Origin: Sutcliffiella horikoshii
Lineage (GTDB): Bacteria > Bacillota > Bacilli > Bacillales > Bacillaceae_I
DNA length: 64,000 nucleotides
Assembly: GCF_021991925.1 (NCBI RefSeq)
Contig: NZ_RXZI01000006.1
Span: forward strand, 1 to 64,000
Direction: 5' to 3'
Below, in pieces: positions 50,445 to 59,713 of the stretch (position 1 is the stretch's first letter; every line of letters begins with the position of its first letter). The notes beneath the pieces were generated by a model, which worked only from the letters and a program-made list of their open reading frames with translations, was not told the origin of the DNA and ran no database searches. The position numbers were made by a program, and so were the translations under genes.

Positions 50445-51335
50445 TTGCAGGATCAATTAAAAGATTTTATTCATTTCTTGGTAGTAGAAAAGGGACTTGC
50501 GACGAACACAGTGGTGTCTTATGAGCGGGACTTGAAGTCCTATCTTCTCTATTTAAATAAGGTGGAAGAGATACCATCCTTGGATGAGGTAACTCGTGCC
50601 ACCATCATTCAGTTCTTGAAATTCCTCACAGAAAAAGGGAAATCGTCCAAAACGATAGCCAGACATATTGCTTCCATTCGTTCGTTTCATCAGTTCCTGC
50701 TTAGGGAGAAAGTCACAACACAAGATCCTACCGTACATATCGATCGGCCGAAGCAGGAGCAGAAGCTTCCTCAAGTAATGTCCGTGGAAGAAGTACAGGC
50801 CTTACTGGAGGTCCCGGATACCTCCAAGGTATTTGGAGTGCGTGATAAAGCAATGCTGGAGCTTCTTTATGCAACTGGTATGCGTGTATCGGAGCTTATA
50901 TCCCTGAATCTTAGCGATGTTCATATGACAATGGGGTTTGTAAGATGTATCGGAAAAGGAAATAAAGAAAGAATCATACCATTGGGGAAAATGGCTCAGA
51001 GTGCCATAGTAAGTTATATAGAAGAAAGTCGGAATCAACTAACCAAAAAGAAAAGCACAGATGCTTTATTTGTTAACCTTTATGGAAATCGCTTGACGCG
51101 TCAAGGCTTCTGGAAGATCTTGAAGAAGTTGACGAAGGAAGCTGGAATTGAAAAAGAGCTGACTCCGCACACCTTGAGGCATTCCTTTGCCACACATCTA
51201 CTGGAAAATGGAGCGGACCTTCGTGCCGTTCAGGAGATGTTAGGTCATGCCGATATTTCCACCACCCAAATATACACCCATGTAACAAAAACCCGCATGA
51301 AGGATGTTTATTCCATGTTCCATCCAAGAGCATAG
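50445..51335 (+). CDS. xerD: Tyrosine recombinase XerD
   Basis: A 296-residue site-specific recombinase that, with XerC, resolves chromosome dimers at dif. Catalytic residues R147 ([10 protein letters not shown]), K171, H242 and R245 (TPHTLRHSF), H268 (LGHAD) and nucleophile Y277 (TTQIYTHV) are all present. N-terminal SAM-like domain occupies 1-95. TTG start; in B. subtilis the gene is also called ripX. Linked to yqzK. Confidence 0.95.
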   Translation: MQDQLKDFIHFLVVEKGLATNTVVSYERDLKSYLLYLNKVEEIPSLDEVTRATIIQFLKFLTEKGKSSKTIARHIASIRSFHQFLLREKVTTQDPTVHIDRPKQEQKLPQVMSVEEVQALLEVPDTSKVFGVRDKAMLELLYATGMRVSELISLNLSDVHMTMGFVRCIGKGNKERIIPLGKMAQSAIVSYIEESRNQLTKKKSTDALFVNLYGNRLTRQGFWKILKKLTKEAGIEKELTPHTLRHSFATHLLENGADLRAVQEMLGHADISTTQIYTHVTKTRMKDVYSMFHPRA

Positions 51336-51355
51336 ATTGTTTGTGGTAGTGGAAG

Positions 51356-51389
51356 AGGCTGTTCAAACTATCTGAACAGTCTTTTTTTA
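51356..51389 (+). terminator. xerD terminator
   Basis: AGGCTGTTCA, loop AACTATC, TGAACAGTCT with one wobble pair, then TTTTTTT. Confidence 0.88.
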
Positions 51390-51398
51390 GCATTTTAA

Positions 51399-51427
51399 TT
51401 GCAAGATTGAAAGCGCTTGTTTATACT
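51399..51427 (+). promoter_or_regulatory. deoB promoter with cre (CcpA) site
   Basis: TTGCAA (51399-51404) and TATACT (51422-51427) are separated by 17 bp. TTGAAAGCGCTTGTT at 51407-51421 fits the cre consensus WTGNAANCGNWNNCW at all but one position and fills the spacer, so CcpA binding would block polymerase. Glucose repression of drm-pupG in B. subtilis makes this plausible. Confidence 0.7.
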
Positions 51428-51544
51428 GGGATTAGAGGTCAGACTTCTGACAATTAGAAGTACACACATGTATGACTATCCTTTGTGAAAAAGGGGAAAA
51501 TACAAGAGGTAAATCGAGATCGATAGTTTGTAGGAGGTTACGAA

Positions 51545-52729
51545 ATGAGTTCTTATACATATAAAAGAGTGTTCCTTGTCGTGATGGATTCAGTTGGAAT
51601 CGGTGAGGCACCTGATGCAGAAAAATTCGGCGACAAAGGGGCCGATACATTAGGTCATATTGCGGAACATATGAACGGGTTAAACATGCCGAATATGGCC
51701 AAGCTCGGTCTAAGTAATATTGAAGAAGTCAAAGGGGTCCCAAAAGCGGCAAAGCCCCTTGCCTACTATACGAAAATGGAAGAAGCGTCAAGTGGAAAAG
51801 ACACAATGACTGGCCACTGGGAAATCATGGGGTTGCGAATCGACACACCATTCCGTGTTTTCCCTGAGGGATTTCCTGATGAATTGATCCAAGAACTAGA
51901 AAAGCGAACTGGTCGCAAAATTATTGGGAACATCCCTGCGAGTGGAACGGAAATCCTTGATCAGCTTGGACAGGAACACGTAGATACAGGGGCATTGATT
52001 GTCTATACATCTGCAGATTCCGTGCTTCAAATTGCAGCACATGAAGGCGTTGTTCCCATTGAAGAATTGTATGACATATGTAAAATAGCACGTGAGTTGA
52101 CTTTGGATGAGAAGTATATGGTGGGACGCATCATTGCGCGTCCTTTCATAGGGGAAGCAGGTAACTGGAAGCGCACATCTAATCGTCATGACTATGCTTT
52201 AAAACCATTCGAACGTACGGTCATGAATGAACTGAAAGATAGCGGTTATGATGTCATTTCCATCGGGAAGATCTCCGATATCTATGATGGTGAAGGAGTC
52301 ACACAATCTCTTCGCACCGTATCTAACATGGATGGCATGGATAAATTGGTGGAAACGACTGCAATGGATTTCACAGGAATTAGCTTCCTGAATCTAGTTG
52401 ATTTTGATGCGGTTTTTGGACATAGAAGGGACCCGGAAGGTTACGGAAAGGCCTTGGAGGAGTATGACGCGAGACTTCCTGAAGTGTTTGCGAACCTGCA
52501 AGAACAAGACCTTTTGATTATCACAGCCGACCACGGAAACGATCCAACGGCGCCTGGTACAGATCATACTCGTGAATATGTTCCGTTATTGGTGTACTCA
52601 CCTCAACATAAAGAAGGAAAACAGTTGGAGATCCGTAAAACATTTGCCGATATTGGAGCTACGATTGCAGACAACTTCAATACCAGAATGCCAAAGCACG
52701 GAAAAAGCTTTTTACAAGACTTAAACTAG
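51545..52729 (+). CDS. deoB: Phosphopentomutase DeoB (Drm)
   Basis: A 394-residue Mn-dependent enzyme that interconverts (deoxy)ribose 1-phosphate and 5-phosphate, joining nucleoside breakdown to central metabolism. Alkaline-phosphatase-fold metal motifs: [13 protein letters not shown] at the start, the catalytic Thr in [10 protein letters not shown] near 80, [13 protein letters not shown] near 282 and [10 protein letters not shown] near 326. TAGGAGGTTACGAA precedes the ATG. First gene of the deoB-pupG(-pdp) operon. Confidence 0.95.
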   Translation: MSSYTYKRVFLVVMDSVGIGEAPDAEKFGDKGADTLGHIAEHMNGLNMPNMAKLGLSNIEEVKGVPKAAKPLAYYTKMEEASSGKDTMTGHWEIMGLRIDTPFRVFPEGFPDELIQELEKRTGRKIIGNIPASGTEILDQLGQEHVDTGALIVYTSADSVLQIAAHEGVVPIEELYDICKIARELTLDEKYMVGRIIARPFIGEAGNWKRTSNRHDYALKPFERTVMNELKDSGYDVISIGKISDIYDGEGVTQSLRTVSNMDGMDKLVETTAMDFTGISFLNLVDFDAVFGHRRDPEGYGKALEEYDARLPEVFANLQEQDLLIITADHGNDPTAPGTDHTREYVPLLVYSPQHKEGKQLEIRKTFADIGATIADNFNTRMPKHGKSFLQDLN

Positions 52730-52742
52730 GGGGAACATAATC

Positions 52743-53558
52743 ATGAATTTAGAAGCTATCAAAAAATCTGCTGGTTATATCAATGAAAAATTATCAAACA
52801 AACCGGAAATCGGTCTTATCCTTGGATCAGGACTTGGTGTCTTGGCGGAAGAAATCCAAAACCCAACAGTAATACCTTACACAGAGATACCAGAATTTCC
52901 TGTTTCCACAGTGGAAGGGCATGCAGGACAGCTGGTCATAGGTACGTTGGAAGGGAAAACGGTTATCGCGATGCAAGGCCGCTTCCACTTCTATGAAGGC
53001 TATGCAATGGATAAGGTAACATTTCCAGTTCGAGTTATGAAATATTTGGGTGTAGAAAAATTGATTGTTACTAATGCTGCTGGTGGTGTAAATGAAAGTT
53101 TTGAAGCGGGAGATTTGATGATCCTATCCGACCACATCAACAACATGGGAACAAATCCACTGATCGGACCAAACAACAATGAGCTTGGAGCCCGTTTCCC
53201 AGATATGTCCGAACCATATTGCAAGGAATTGCGCAAATTGGCTAAAAACGTGGCGGCAGAAATCGGCCTAAAAGTTCAAGAGGGTGTATACGTGGGGAAC
53301 ACAGGTCCTTCGTATGAAACACCTGCAGAAGTAAGATTGCTTCGTACACTTGGTGGGGACGCTGTGGGAATGTCCACTGTACCGGAAGTAATCGTTGCTC
53401 GTCATAGTGGGATGAAGGTGCTTGGAATCTCTTGTATCTCCAATATGGCAGCGGGAATCCTTGACCAACCATTAACACACGACGAGGTAATGGAAACAAC
53501 GGAAATGGTAAAAGCGAACTTCCTTCAATTCGTAAAAACCATTGTAAAAGGAATGTAA
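52743..53558 (+). CDS. pupG: Purine nucleoside phosphorylase PupG
   Basis: A 271-residue trimeric-type purine nucleoside phosphorylase cleaving guanosine/inosine and deoxy forms to base and pentose 1-phosphate. Signature elements are LGSGLGVLAEEI near 28, the VEGHAGQLVIG loop near 58, TNAAGGVNESFEAGDL near 110 and NTGPSYETPAEVR near 186. GGGGGAACATAATC precedes the ATG, 13 bp after deoB. Its product is the DeoB substrate. Confidence 0.94.
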   Translation: MNLEAIKKSAGYINEKLSNKPEIGLILGSGLGVLAEEIQNPTVIPYTEIPEFPVSTVEGHAGQLVIGTLEGKTVIAMQGRFHFYEGYAMDKVTFPVRVMKYLGVEKLIVTNAAGGVNESFEAGDLMILSDHINNMGTNPLIGPNNNELGARFPDMSEPYCKELRKLAKNVAAEIGLKVQEGVYVGNTGPSYETPAEVRLLRTLGGDAVGMSTVPEVIVARHSGMKVLGISCISNMAAGILDQPLTHDEVMETTEMVKANFLQFVKTIVKGM

Positions 53559-53587
53559 GCTAGTTAGTTTTAGTCCATTATTTCGGA

Positions 53588-53717
53588 GTTGATTTAGAAT
53601 ACTTCAGCTGTGTTTGTAGCGTAGGGGGAAGGCCCCGGCGGGAGGTAGAGATAGGTTGACAGTTGTGAGAAGTCTCAAGCACCGTCGAGGAAAATGAAGC
53701 CCTGTGCGAAAATCAAT
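53588..53717. repeat. Decayed intergenic palindromic element
   Basis: A 130-bp GC-richer insertion between pupG and pdp. GTTGATTT (53588-53595) and AAATCAAT (53710-53717) form its ends; TGAAGCC...TGCGAAAATCAA matches the decayed copy at about 290-315 and, more loosely, the core of the 7.4 kb element. The outer TIRs seen in other copies are missing. Confidence 0.55.
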
Positions 53718-53766
53718 AGATGTGTCTAATGCAGTACATTTTATAGAAAATAAGAGGTGTTTCGGG

Positions 53767-55071
53767 ATGAGAATGGTAGACCTTATTCAAAAGAAGCGTG
53801 ACGGAAAAGAATTATCAACAGAAGAAATCCAATTCATCGTCAAAGGATTTACAGACGGATCCATTCCAGATTATCAGATGAGCGCATTTTCCATGGCGAT
53901 TTTCTTCCAGGGAATGAACGATCAAGAGCGCGCAGACTTGACTATGGCAATGGTTCACTCCGGTGACACGATAGACCTTTCTGCAATCGAAGGAATCAAG
54001 GTAGACAAGCACAGTACAGGTGGGGTTGGCGACACAACAACATTAGTACTTGCACCACTTGTAGCAGCCGTCGGTGTACCAGTTGCTAAAATGAGCGGAC
54101 GTGGCCTTGGTCACACTGGAGGAACCATCGACAAGCTTGAGTCCGTTCCTGGTTTCCACGTAGAAATCGACAACCAGGAATTCATTGACTATGTCAACAA
54201 AAATAAAGTAGCTGTTATTGGACAGAGTGGAAACCTTACTCCGGCCGACAAAAAACTTTATGCTTTGCGTGATGTGACAGCAACTGTAAACAGCATTCCG
54301 TTGATTGCCAGCTCCATCATGAGTAAAAAGATTGCAGCTGGAGCAGACGCGATTGTATTGGACGTGAAAACTGGTGCCGGCGCGTTTATGAAAGACTTGG
54401 ACGAAGCGAAAAAGCTCGCAAAAGCCATGGTGGATATCGGAAACAACGTCGGCCGTAGAACAATGGCCGTTATCTCAGATATGAGTCAGCCGCTTGGTTT
54501 TGCGATCGGAAACGCTTTGGAAATCAAGGAGGCAATCGACACGTTACGTGGCGAGGGTCCTAAAGACTTGGAAGAATTATGCCTGGAGCTAGGTAGCTAC
54601 ATGGTTCTTTTAGCTGAAAAAGCTTCTACATTAGAAGAAGCTCGCGGTATGCTGGAAGAAGTTATCCGTTCTGGAGCTGCAATTGATACTTTGAAGACTT
54701 TCTTGGAAGCTCAAGGGGGGGATGCTTCAGTTGTTGATAATCCAGAGAAGTTACCTCAAGCTAAACATGTGGTTGAGCTTGAAGCAAAAGAAGCTGGTGT
54801 GGTTTCTGAAATTGTTGCTGACTCTGTTGGTACGGCAGCTATGCTCCTTGGTGCAGGCCGAGCGACCAAAGACTCCGAGATCGACCTTGCAGTAGGTATT
54901 GTCCTTCGCAAGAAGATTGGGGATAAAGTGGAAGCAGGCGAATCACTCGCTACCATCCATAGTAACCAAGAAGATCTTACAAAAGTAAAAGAAGCATTGT
55001 ATGAGAGCATTAAGGTGGTAAATGGGGATGTAAAAGTTCCGCCGCTTGTATACGATACGATTTCTGAATAA
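53767..55071 (+). CDS. pdp: Pyrimidine-nucleoside phosphorylase
   Basis: A 434-residue enzyme of the thymidine/AnPRT phosphorylase family, splitting uridine, thymidine and deoxyuridine. [21 protein letters not shown] at the start, the phosphate-binding [13 protein letters not shown] near 81, [18 protein letters not shown] near 108 and KTGAGAFM near 187. Length equals B. subtilis Pdp. ATG 53767 follows AGAGGTG. In B. subtilis pdp is in the dra-nupC operon; here it follows pupG. A hairpin closes the unit at 55091. Confidence 0.94.
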   Translation: MRMVDLIQKKRDGKELSTEEIQFIVKGFTDGSIPDYQMSAFSMAIFFQGMNDQERADLTMAMVHSGDTIDLSAIEGIKVDKHSTGGVGDTTTLVLAPLVAAVGVPVAKMSGRGLGHTGGTIDKLESVPGFHVEIDNQEFIDYVNKNKVAVIGQSGNLTPADKKLYALRDVTATVNSIPLIASSIMSKKIAAGADAIVLDVKTGAGAFMKDLDEAKKLAKAMVDIGNNVGRRTMAVISDMSQPLGFAIGNALEIKEAIDTLRGEGPKDLEELCLELGSYMVLLAEKASTLEEARGMLEEVIRSGAAIDTLKTFLEAQGGDASVVDNPEKLPQAKHVVELEAKEAGVVSEIVADSVGTAAMLLGAGRATKDSEIDLAVGIVLRKKIGDKVEAGESLATIHSNQEDLTKVKEALYESIKVVNGDVKVPPLVYDTISE

Positions 55072-55090
55072 TAATGAATGGTTTTGAGAC

Positions 55091-55119
55091 AGTCCTACCT
55101 TAGTGGTAGGGCTTTTTTG
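55091..55119 (+). terminator. deoB-pupG-pdp operon terminator
   Basis: AGTCCTACC, loop TTAGT, GGTAGGGCT with a wobble pair, then TTTTTTG. Confidence 0.85.
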
Positions 55120-55160
55120 TATTCTTAGTTAAAAATATTTCCCTCCACTTCCAAAACTTA

Positions 55161-55189
55161 GTATAAAACCAATCTTTTTGGAAAAAATG
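55161..55189 (+). promoter_or_regulatory. Possible sigma-F/sigma-G promoter of dacF
   Basis: GTATA (55161-55165), 14-bp spacer, GGAAAAAAT (55180-55188). It resembles the sigma-F pattern (GHWTA, about 15 bp, GGHRARHT) with one mismatch and one base short. dacF is forespore-expressed in B. subtilis; the assignment here is inference. Confidence 0.45.
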
Positions 55190-55220
55190 TGAAGTATGGA
55201 ATATGATTGGAGGTCTAAGG

Positions 55221-56384
55221 ATGAAAAAGTTTATAACCGCAATAATTGCAATTGCTTTTACTTTTTCCGCATTTAGTCCTGTTGTAGGGGCGGAAGAAAA
55301 AGGTGTTCAACTTACAGAGAATGCAAGATCTGCTATTTTAATTGAACGAGATACTGGCCAGGTGTTGTATGAGAAAAACGGACACGAAAAATTGCCGCCT
55401 GCGAGTATGACGAAAATCATGACAATGCTATTGATTATGGAAGCTATTGATAAAGGTGAATTGACGTGGGATGAGAAAATCAGAACTAGTGAATATGCAG
55501 CGTCTATGGGAGGATCGCAGATTTTCCTTGAGCCTGGTGAAGAAATGACTACAGATGAAATGCTGCGTGGTATCGCTATTGCATCAGGGAATGATGCATC
55601 TGTCGCGATGGCTGAGCGTATTGCAGGTTCAGAAGCAGCTTTTGTGGAAATGATGAATGCAAAAGTAAAGGATCTGGGGCTTGAAAACACTAACTTTCAA
55701 AACCCTACCGGATTGCCTGCGAAAGAACATTATAGTACGGCAAATGATATGGCGGTAATGGCGAAAGAATTACTTAAATATGAAGGTATCACCAAATATA
55801 CAGGTCAATATGAGGACTATCTTCGCCAAAATACGGATAAGAAGTTTTGGTTGGTCAATACAAATAAACTCGTAAGGTTTTATCCTGGAGTGGACGGTGT
55901 TAAAACAGGTTTCACACAAGAAGCGAAGTATTGTTTGACAGCAACGGCGAAAAAAGACAATATGCGAGTGATTGCTGTTGTGTTTGGCGCTCCAACACCA
56001 AAAGATAGAAATGCACAAATCACTAATATGCTTGATTTTGCTTTCAGTCAGTACAAAACGCACCCGATGTATGAAAGAAACGAAGCGGTAGCGAAGGTTG
56101 ATATCAGTAAAGGTTCTGAAAAAGAAGTGGACGTCGTTACAAGCGAGCCGATTTCCGTCTTAACGAAAAAAGGTGAAAATGTTGATAATGTGGAAAAACA
56201 GATCACCGTCGACGAAAACGTGAAGGCTCCTGTTAAAAAAGGAGATAAGGTTGGAGAGCTCGTTCTTAAAAAAGACGGAAAAGTATTATCACAAAGCGAC
56301 CTTGTTGCTGGGAAAGACAGCATGGAAGCTAGCTGGTGGCAATTGTTCAAACGGTCCATGGGCCACTTCTCAAAACTGGATTAA
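55221..56384 (+). CDS. dacF: D-alanyl-D-alanine carboxypeptidase DacF
   Basis: A 387-residue penicillin-binding protein (class C low-molecular-weight) trimming pentapeptides of spore cortex peptidoglycan. Signal peptide residues 1-24 (cut after VVGA). Active-site motifs S62-x-x-K65 (PASMTKIM), S122-G-N and K228-T-G. The C-terminal region from about 270 is the usual beta domain with an amphipathic end (WWQLFKRSMGHFS). ATG 55221 follows TTGGAGGTCTAAGG. Upstream of the spoIIA operon as in B. subtilis. Confidence 0.94.
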   Translation: MKKFITAIIAIAFTFSAFSPVVGAEEKGVQLTENARSAILIERDTGQVLYEKNGHEKLPPASMTKIMTMLLIMEAIDKGELTWDEKIRTSEYAASMGGSQIFLEPGEEMTTDEMLRGIAIASGNDASVAMAERIAGSEAAFVEMMNAKVKDLGLENTNFQNPTGLPAKEHYSTANDMAVMAKELLKYEGITKYTGQYEDYLRQNTDKKFWLVNTNKLVRFYPGVDGVKTGFTQEAKYCLTATAKKDNMRVIAVVFGAPTPKDRNAQITNMLDFAFSQYKTHPMYERNEAVAKVDISKGSEKEVDVVTSEPISVLTKKGENVDNVEKQITVDENVKAPVKKGDKVGELVLKKDGKVLSQSDLVAGKDSMEASWWQLFKRSMGHFSKLD

Positions 56385-56441
56385 TCAACTGCTTTTTTAG
56401 AACAAAGGATTTTAGCGAATTAACACTAGTTTTGTCTTTAG

Positions 56442-56470
56442 GCAGGAATTCCGAATTTAAATATAGAAAT
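56442..56470 (+). promoter_or_regulatory. Sigma-H promoter of the spoIIA operon
   Basis: GCAGGAATT (56442-56450), 12-bp spacer, ATAGAAA (56463-56469): a match to the sigma-H pattern RNAGGAWWW-N11/12-RNNGAAT with one mismatch. In B. subtilis spoIIA is transcribed by sigma-H with Spo0A. Confidence 0.65.
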
Positions 56471-56509
56471 TGACTCACTGAACAAAGTTTCCACAAGGGG
56501 GAAAGTGCA

Positions 56510-56860
56510 GTGAGTCTTACCGTTGATTTGGAAGTCAAACAAAATGTTCTTTGTGTTCGTTTAGCAGGAGAATTGGATCACCATACAGCTGAAAACTTGC
56601 GGAATCAAGCCACAGCCATTATTGAAAAACACCAGATTTCTCATATTATTTTGAATTTGGAGCAATTGTCCTTCATGGACAGCTCGGGACTTGGGGTCAT
56701 ACTTGGCCGGTACAAGCAAATTAAGAATAACGGTGGAGAAATGGTGGTTTGTTCTATTTCACCAGCAGTTAAACGACTGTTCGAAATGTCGGGATTGTTC
56801 AAGATTATTCGTCTTGAAGAAAGCGAACAAAATGCCCTGCAGAAACTGGGGGTGGCATAA
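56510..56860 (+). CDS. spoIIAA: Anti-anti-sigma factor SpoIIAA
   Basis: A 116-residue STAS-domain protein that releases sigma-F from SpoIIAB. The phosphorylation site is S58 in [16 protein letters not shown], identical to B. subtilis. GTG start after AAGGGGGAAA. Its stop overlaps the SpoIIAB start (TAATG), keeping the partners in balance. First gene of spoIIAA-spoIIAB-sigF. Confidence 0.97.
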   Translation: MSLTVDLEVKQNVLCVRLAGELDHHTAENLRNQATAIIEKHQISHIILNLEQLSFMDSSGLGVILGRYKQIKNNGGEMVVCSISPAVKRLFEMSGLFKIIRLEESEQNALQKLGVA

Positions 56861-57300
56861 TGAATAATCAAATGCACCTGCAATTTTCTGCACTTAGCCA
56901 AAATGAATCGTTCGCAAGGGTAACGGTAGCGGCTTTCATCATGCAATTGGATCCGACCATGGATGAGTTGACTGAAATAAAGACAGTTGTATCAGAGGCA
57001 GTGACAAATGCCATTATTCATGGTTATGACAACGACCCTAAAGCCACTGTTTACATCTCTGTTGAATTAGAGGACGGAGCTGTCCATATCACCATTAAGG
57101 ATGAAGGTATGGGAATTGATGATGTAGAAGAAGCTAGACAGCCGTTATACACTACTAAGCCTGAGCTCGAGCGTTCTGGTATGGGGTTTACCATCATGGA
57201 AAACTTTATGGATTACGTAGAAATTCATTCATCAAGAGAAACAGGCACCTCAATCCGTATGACCAAGTATTTAGCTAAGAGCAAAGCGCTTTGTAATTAA
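56860..57300 (+). CDS. spoIIAB: Anti-sigma F factor/kinase SpoIIAB
   Basis: A 146-residue GHKL ATPase kinase that binds sigma-F and phosphorylates SpoIIAA. N box [12 protein letters not shown] near 46, G1 box DEGMGIDD near 78 and G2 box [11 protein letters not shown] near 104. Start overlaps the spoIIAA stop. Normal length. Confidence 0.97.
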   Translation: MNNQMHLQFSALSQNESFARVTVAAFIMQLDPTMDELTEIKTVVSEAVTNAIIHGYDNDPKATVYISVELEDGAVHITIKDEGMGIDDVEEARQPLYTTKPELERSGMGFTIMENFMDYVEIHSSRETGTSIRMTKYLAKSKALCN

Positions 57301-57312
57301 GGAGCTAAGCCT

Positions 57313-58068
57313 ATGGATGTCGAGGTCAAGAACCAAGCACAAACATACTTAAAAGATCATGAAGTGAAAGAACTGATAAAAAGAAGTCAGTCCGGTGAAC
57401 AAGAAGCGAGAGATACGATAGTCCAAAAGAATATGAGGCTTGTTTGGTCAGTCGTTCAGCGCTTCATGAACAGGGGCTATGAGCCCGATGACCTGTTCCA
57501 GATAGGTTGCATCGGCCTATTGAAATCGGTAGATAAGTTTGACCTATCTTATGACGTGAAATTTTCCACTTACGCAGTCCCGATGATTATCGGTGAAATT
57601 CAGCGATTCATCCGGGACGACGGAAGTGTAAAGGTAAGCCGCTCCTTAAAAGAAGTGGCCAATAAGATCAGGAAAGCAAAAGATGAATTATCCAAAAGAT
57701 ATGGCAGGGTACCGACCATCAACGAAATAGCAGAGTTCCTGGAGATTACAGCGGAGGAAGTTGTACTTGCACAAGAAGCGGCACGTGCGCCTTCATCCAT
57801 TCACGAAACCGTCTATGAAAATGATGGAGACCCTATTACCCTCTTAGACCAGATCGCTGACCATTCCGAGCATCGCTGGTTCGATAAAATAGCCTTGAAA
57901 GAGGCAATCGAAGAACTCGATGAACGGGAAAAGTTGATTGTGTATTTGCGTTACTATAAGGATCAGACCCAAACAGAGGTCGCACAGCGTCTTGGGATTT
58001 CCCAGGTGCAGGTGAGCCGATTAGAAAAGAAAATATTGCAACAAATGAAAGACCGTATGGATGAATGA
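57313..58068 (+). CDS. sigF: Forespore sigma factor SigF
   Basis: A 251-residue sigma-70 family factor, the first compartment-specific sigma of sporulation. Region 2 is NMRLVWSVVQRF...DLFQIGCIGLLKSVDKFD, region 3 follows, and region 4 ends in the helix-turn-helix QTEVAQRLGISQVQVSRLEKKI. Starts 12 bp after spoIIAB with AAGGAGCTAAGCC. Terminated by a strong hairpin that begins inside the last codons. Confidence 0.96.
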   Translation: MDVEVKNQAQTYLKDHEVKELIKRSQSGEQEARDTIVQKNMRLVWSVVQRFMNRGYEPDDLFQIGCIGLLKSVDKFDLSYDVKFSTYAVPMIIGEIQRFIRDDGSVKVSRSLKEVANKIRKAKDELSKRYGRVPTINEIAEFLEITAEEVVLAQEAARAPSSIHETVYENDGDPITLLDQIADHSEHRWFDKIALKEAIEELDEREKLIVYLRYYKDQTQTEVAQRLGISQVQVSRLEKKILQQMKDRMDE

Positions 58069-58087
58069 TCTCCATACGGTTTTTTTG
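58052..58087 (+). terminator. spoIIA operon terminator
   Basis: ACCGTATGGA (58052-58061) pairs with TCCATACGGT (58071-58080), then TTTTTTTG. The sigF stop codon lies in the loop. Confidence 0.93.
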
Positions 58088-58126
58088 TTTGGAGACGTGG
58101 TAATTCTTGGTGTTCTTTTTTCCTTT

Positions 58127-58156
58127 GCATGGTAAAACACCCATTAATCCATACTA
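58127..58156 (+). promoter_or_regulatory. Sigma-G promoter of the spoVA operon
   Basis: GCATG (58127-58131), 18-bp spacer, CATACTA (58150-58156): a full match to the sigma-G consensus GHATR-N17/18-CATXHTA, 36 bp before spoVAA. Sigma-G control of spoVA is established in B. subtilis. Confidence 0.8.
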
Positions 58157-58192
58157 CCTATACAATATCTTTTGGCAGGATGTGTTTGGAAG

Positions 58193-58813
58193 ATGGATAA
58201 ACCGCTGTACGTTCGCCTTCGTCATCGGATACAAGCTCGTCCAAATCAATCGATAAAATTGGAGGATGTTGCACAGCTTGTTGGGGATACCGCCATTATA
58301 GAGCTCGTTCGCAACATTGCCATTCATCAAGTGAATATGAGCGACAAATCCATCGTGGTGCTGGATGTGATGCGGATCATCAAAGAAATCCGTACAAAAG
58401 GGCTGGAATTGGACATCCAAACCTTTGGCCCCGCTCAAACCATCGTGGAAATTGTGTATAAGAAAAAGAGATTTAGGCCTATGTTTTTTGTTGCGGTCTG
58501 GTTATTGCTTTTTCTTGGTGCAGCCCTTGCCATCATGAATTTCCATGAGGATGTAAGTATGCGTATCGTCCATCAGAAAATATTCAAGACTATTACCGGG
58601 CTTGAGGATGATAAACCATTACTCCTCCAAATTCCATATTCTATAGGTCTTGGGCTCGGGATGATTTTATTTTTCAATCATGTGTTCAGGAAGCGCATTA
58701 ATGAAGAGCCTAGCCCTCTTGAAGTGGAAATGTTCAATTATCAACAAGATCTCGATCAGTATGTGATTATGCATGAAAACAAGGAGAGCTCGAAGAAAAT
58801 TGATGACCATTAA
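58193..58813 (+). CDS. spoVAA: Stage V sporulation protein AA
   Basis: A 206-residue membrane protein, first of the SpoVA channel genes that move Ca-dipicolinate into the forespore and out during germination. An N-terminal soluble domain of about 95 residues precedes two membrane helices (near 98-116 and 144-166), and the end SPLEVEMFNYQQDLDQYVIMHEN is conserved. ATG 58193 has only a weak GGAAG site. Overlaps spoVAB. Confidence 0.95.
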   Translation: MDKPLYVRLRHRIQARPNQSIKLEDVAQLVGDTAIIELVRNIAIHQVNMSDKSIVVLDVMRIIKEIRTKGLELDIQTFGPAQTIVEIVYKKKRFRPMFFVAVWLLLFLGAALAIMNFHEDVSMRIVHQKIFKTITGLEDDKPLLLQIPYSIGLGLGMILFFNHVFRKRINEEPSPLEVEMFNYQQDLDQYVIMHENKESSKKIDDH

Positions 58814-59225
58814 TATAGTTTTCGTCGTATTTCTGGGGTTGGCTGGTGGTCTTGCAGTTGGTTCTGGCTTTGTTGCTTTTTTGGCGGTTCTCGGAATCAT
58901 CCCAAGGCTCACACAACTGACCAAAACTACAAAGTTTGTGTACGGATATGAATGGGGAGTGATTGGTGGGGCCTTATTTGGGAGCTGGATTAGTTTGAAT
59001 AGTGTTTCCTTTCATCTCCCTTCATTTCTAGCTATCCCCATCGGCCTTTTTTGTGGGGTGTTTGTTGGTCTTTTGGCTGCAGCATTGACGGAAGTACTTA
59101 ATGTATTGCCGATATTGGCAAAGCGTATTGGAGTGGATGGACAGATGGCCATTCTTTTGATGGCAATCGTGCTCGGTAAGATTGTCGGTTCCCTATACCA
59201 CTGGCTTGTGTTCGTGAATCTGTAA
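58803..59225 (+). CDS. spoVAB: Stage V sporulation protein AB
   Basis: A 140-residue membrane protein with four helices; FLGLAGGLAVGSGFVAFLAVLGIIPRL and ALTEVLNVLPILAKRIG are strongly conserved. Starts inside the spoVAA end (11-bp overlap ATGACCATTAA), so translation is coupled. Component of the Ca-DPA transport complex. Confidence 0.95.
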   Translation: MTINIVFVVFLGLAGGLAVGSGFVAFLAVLGIIPRLTQLTKTTKFVYGYEWGVIGGALFGSWISLNSVSFHLPSFLAIPIGLFCGVFVGLLAAALTEVLNVLPILAKRIGVDGQMAILLMAIVLGKIVGSLYHWLVFVNL

Positions 59226-59242
59226 ATGGAGGAGAAATAGAA

Positions 59243-59701
59243 ATGGGAGAAAAGCTAAAAGACGATTATAAAAATAACATAAAAAAATTCCAACCGAAGC
59301 CACCTTATGTTGTTAACTGTGTAAAAGCCTTTCTTGTAGGGGGGCTTATTTGCCTGATCGGGCAGGGCATTCAAAATTTTTATATGAATGTCTTCAACTT
59401 CTCGGAAAAAAACGTAGGTAATCCCACCGTTGCCACCCTTATCCTCCTTTCTGCCCTTCTTACCGGATTTGGTATTTACGACAAGCTTGGTCAATTTGCC
59501 GGTGCCGGTTCCGCAGTACCTGTTACTGGATTTGCAAATTCTATGACTAGTGCGGCAATGGAGCACAGAAGTGAAGGAATTGTTCTCGGTGTTGCCACCA
59601 ACATGTTCAAGCTTGCGGGAAGTGTCATTGTATTTGGTGTGGTGGCGGCTTACGTGGTAGGTATGATCAGATATCTTCTCAATATGAGTTTTACTGGTTA
59701 G
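59243..59701 (+). CDS. spoVAC: Stage V sporulation protein AC
   Basis: A 152-residue membrane protein. YVVNCVKAFLVGGLICLIGQ near 27 and GAGSAVPVTGFANSMTSAAMEHRSEG near 86 are the family signature. In B. subtilis SpoVAC is a mechanosensitive channel for Ca-DPA release. GGAGGAGAAATAGAA precedes the ATG. Related to SpoVAEB over most of its length. Confidence 0.95.
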   Translation: MGEKLKDDYKNNIKKFQPKPPYVVNCVKAFLVGGLICLIGQGIQNFYMNVFNFSEKNVGNPTVATLILLSALLTGFGIYDKLGQFAGAGSAVPVTGFANSMTSAAMEHRSEGIVLGVATNMFKLAGSVIVFGVVAAYVVGMIRYLLNMSFTG

Positions 59702-59713
59702 GGGGAAGAGAGA

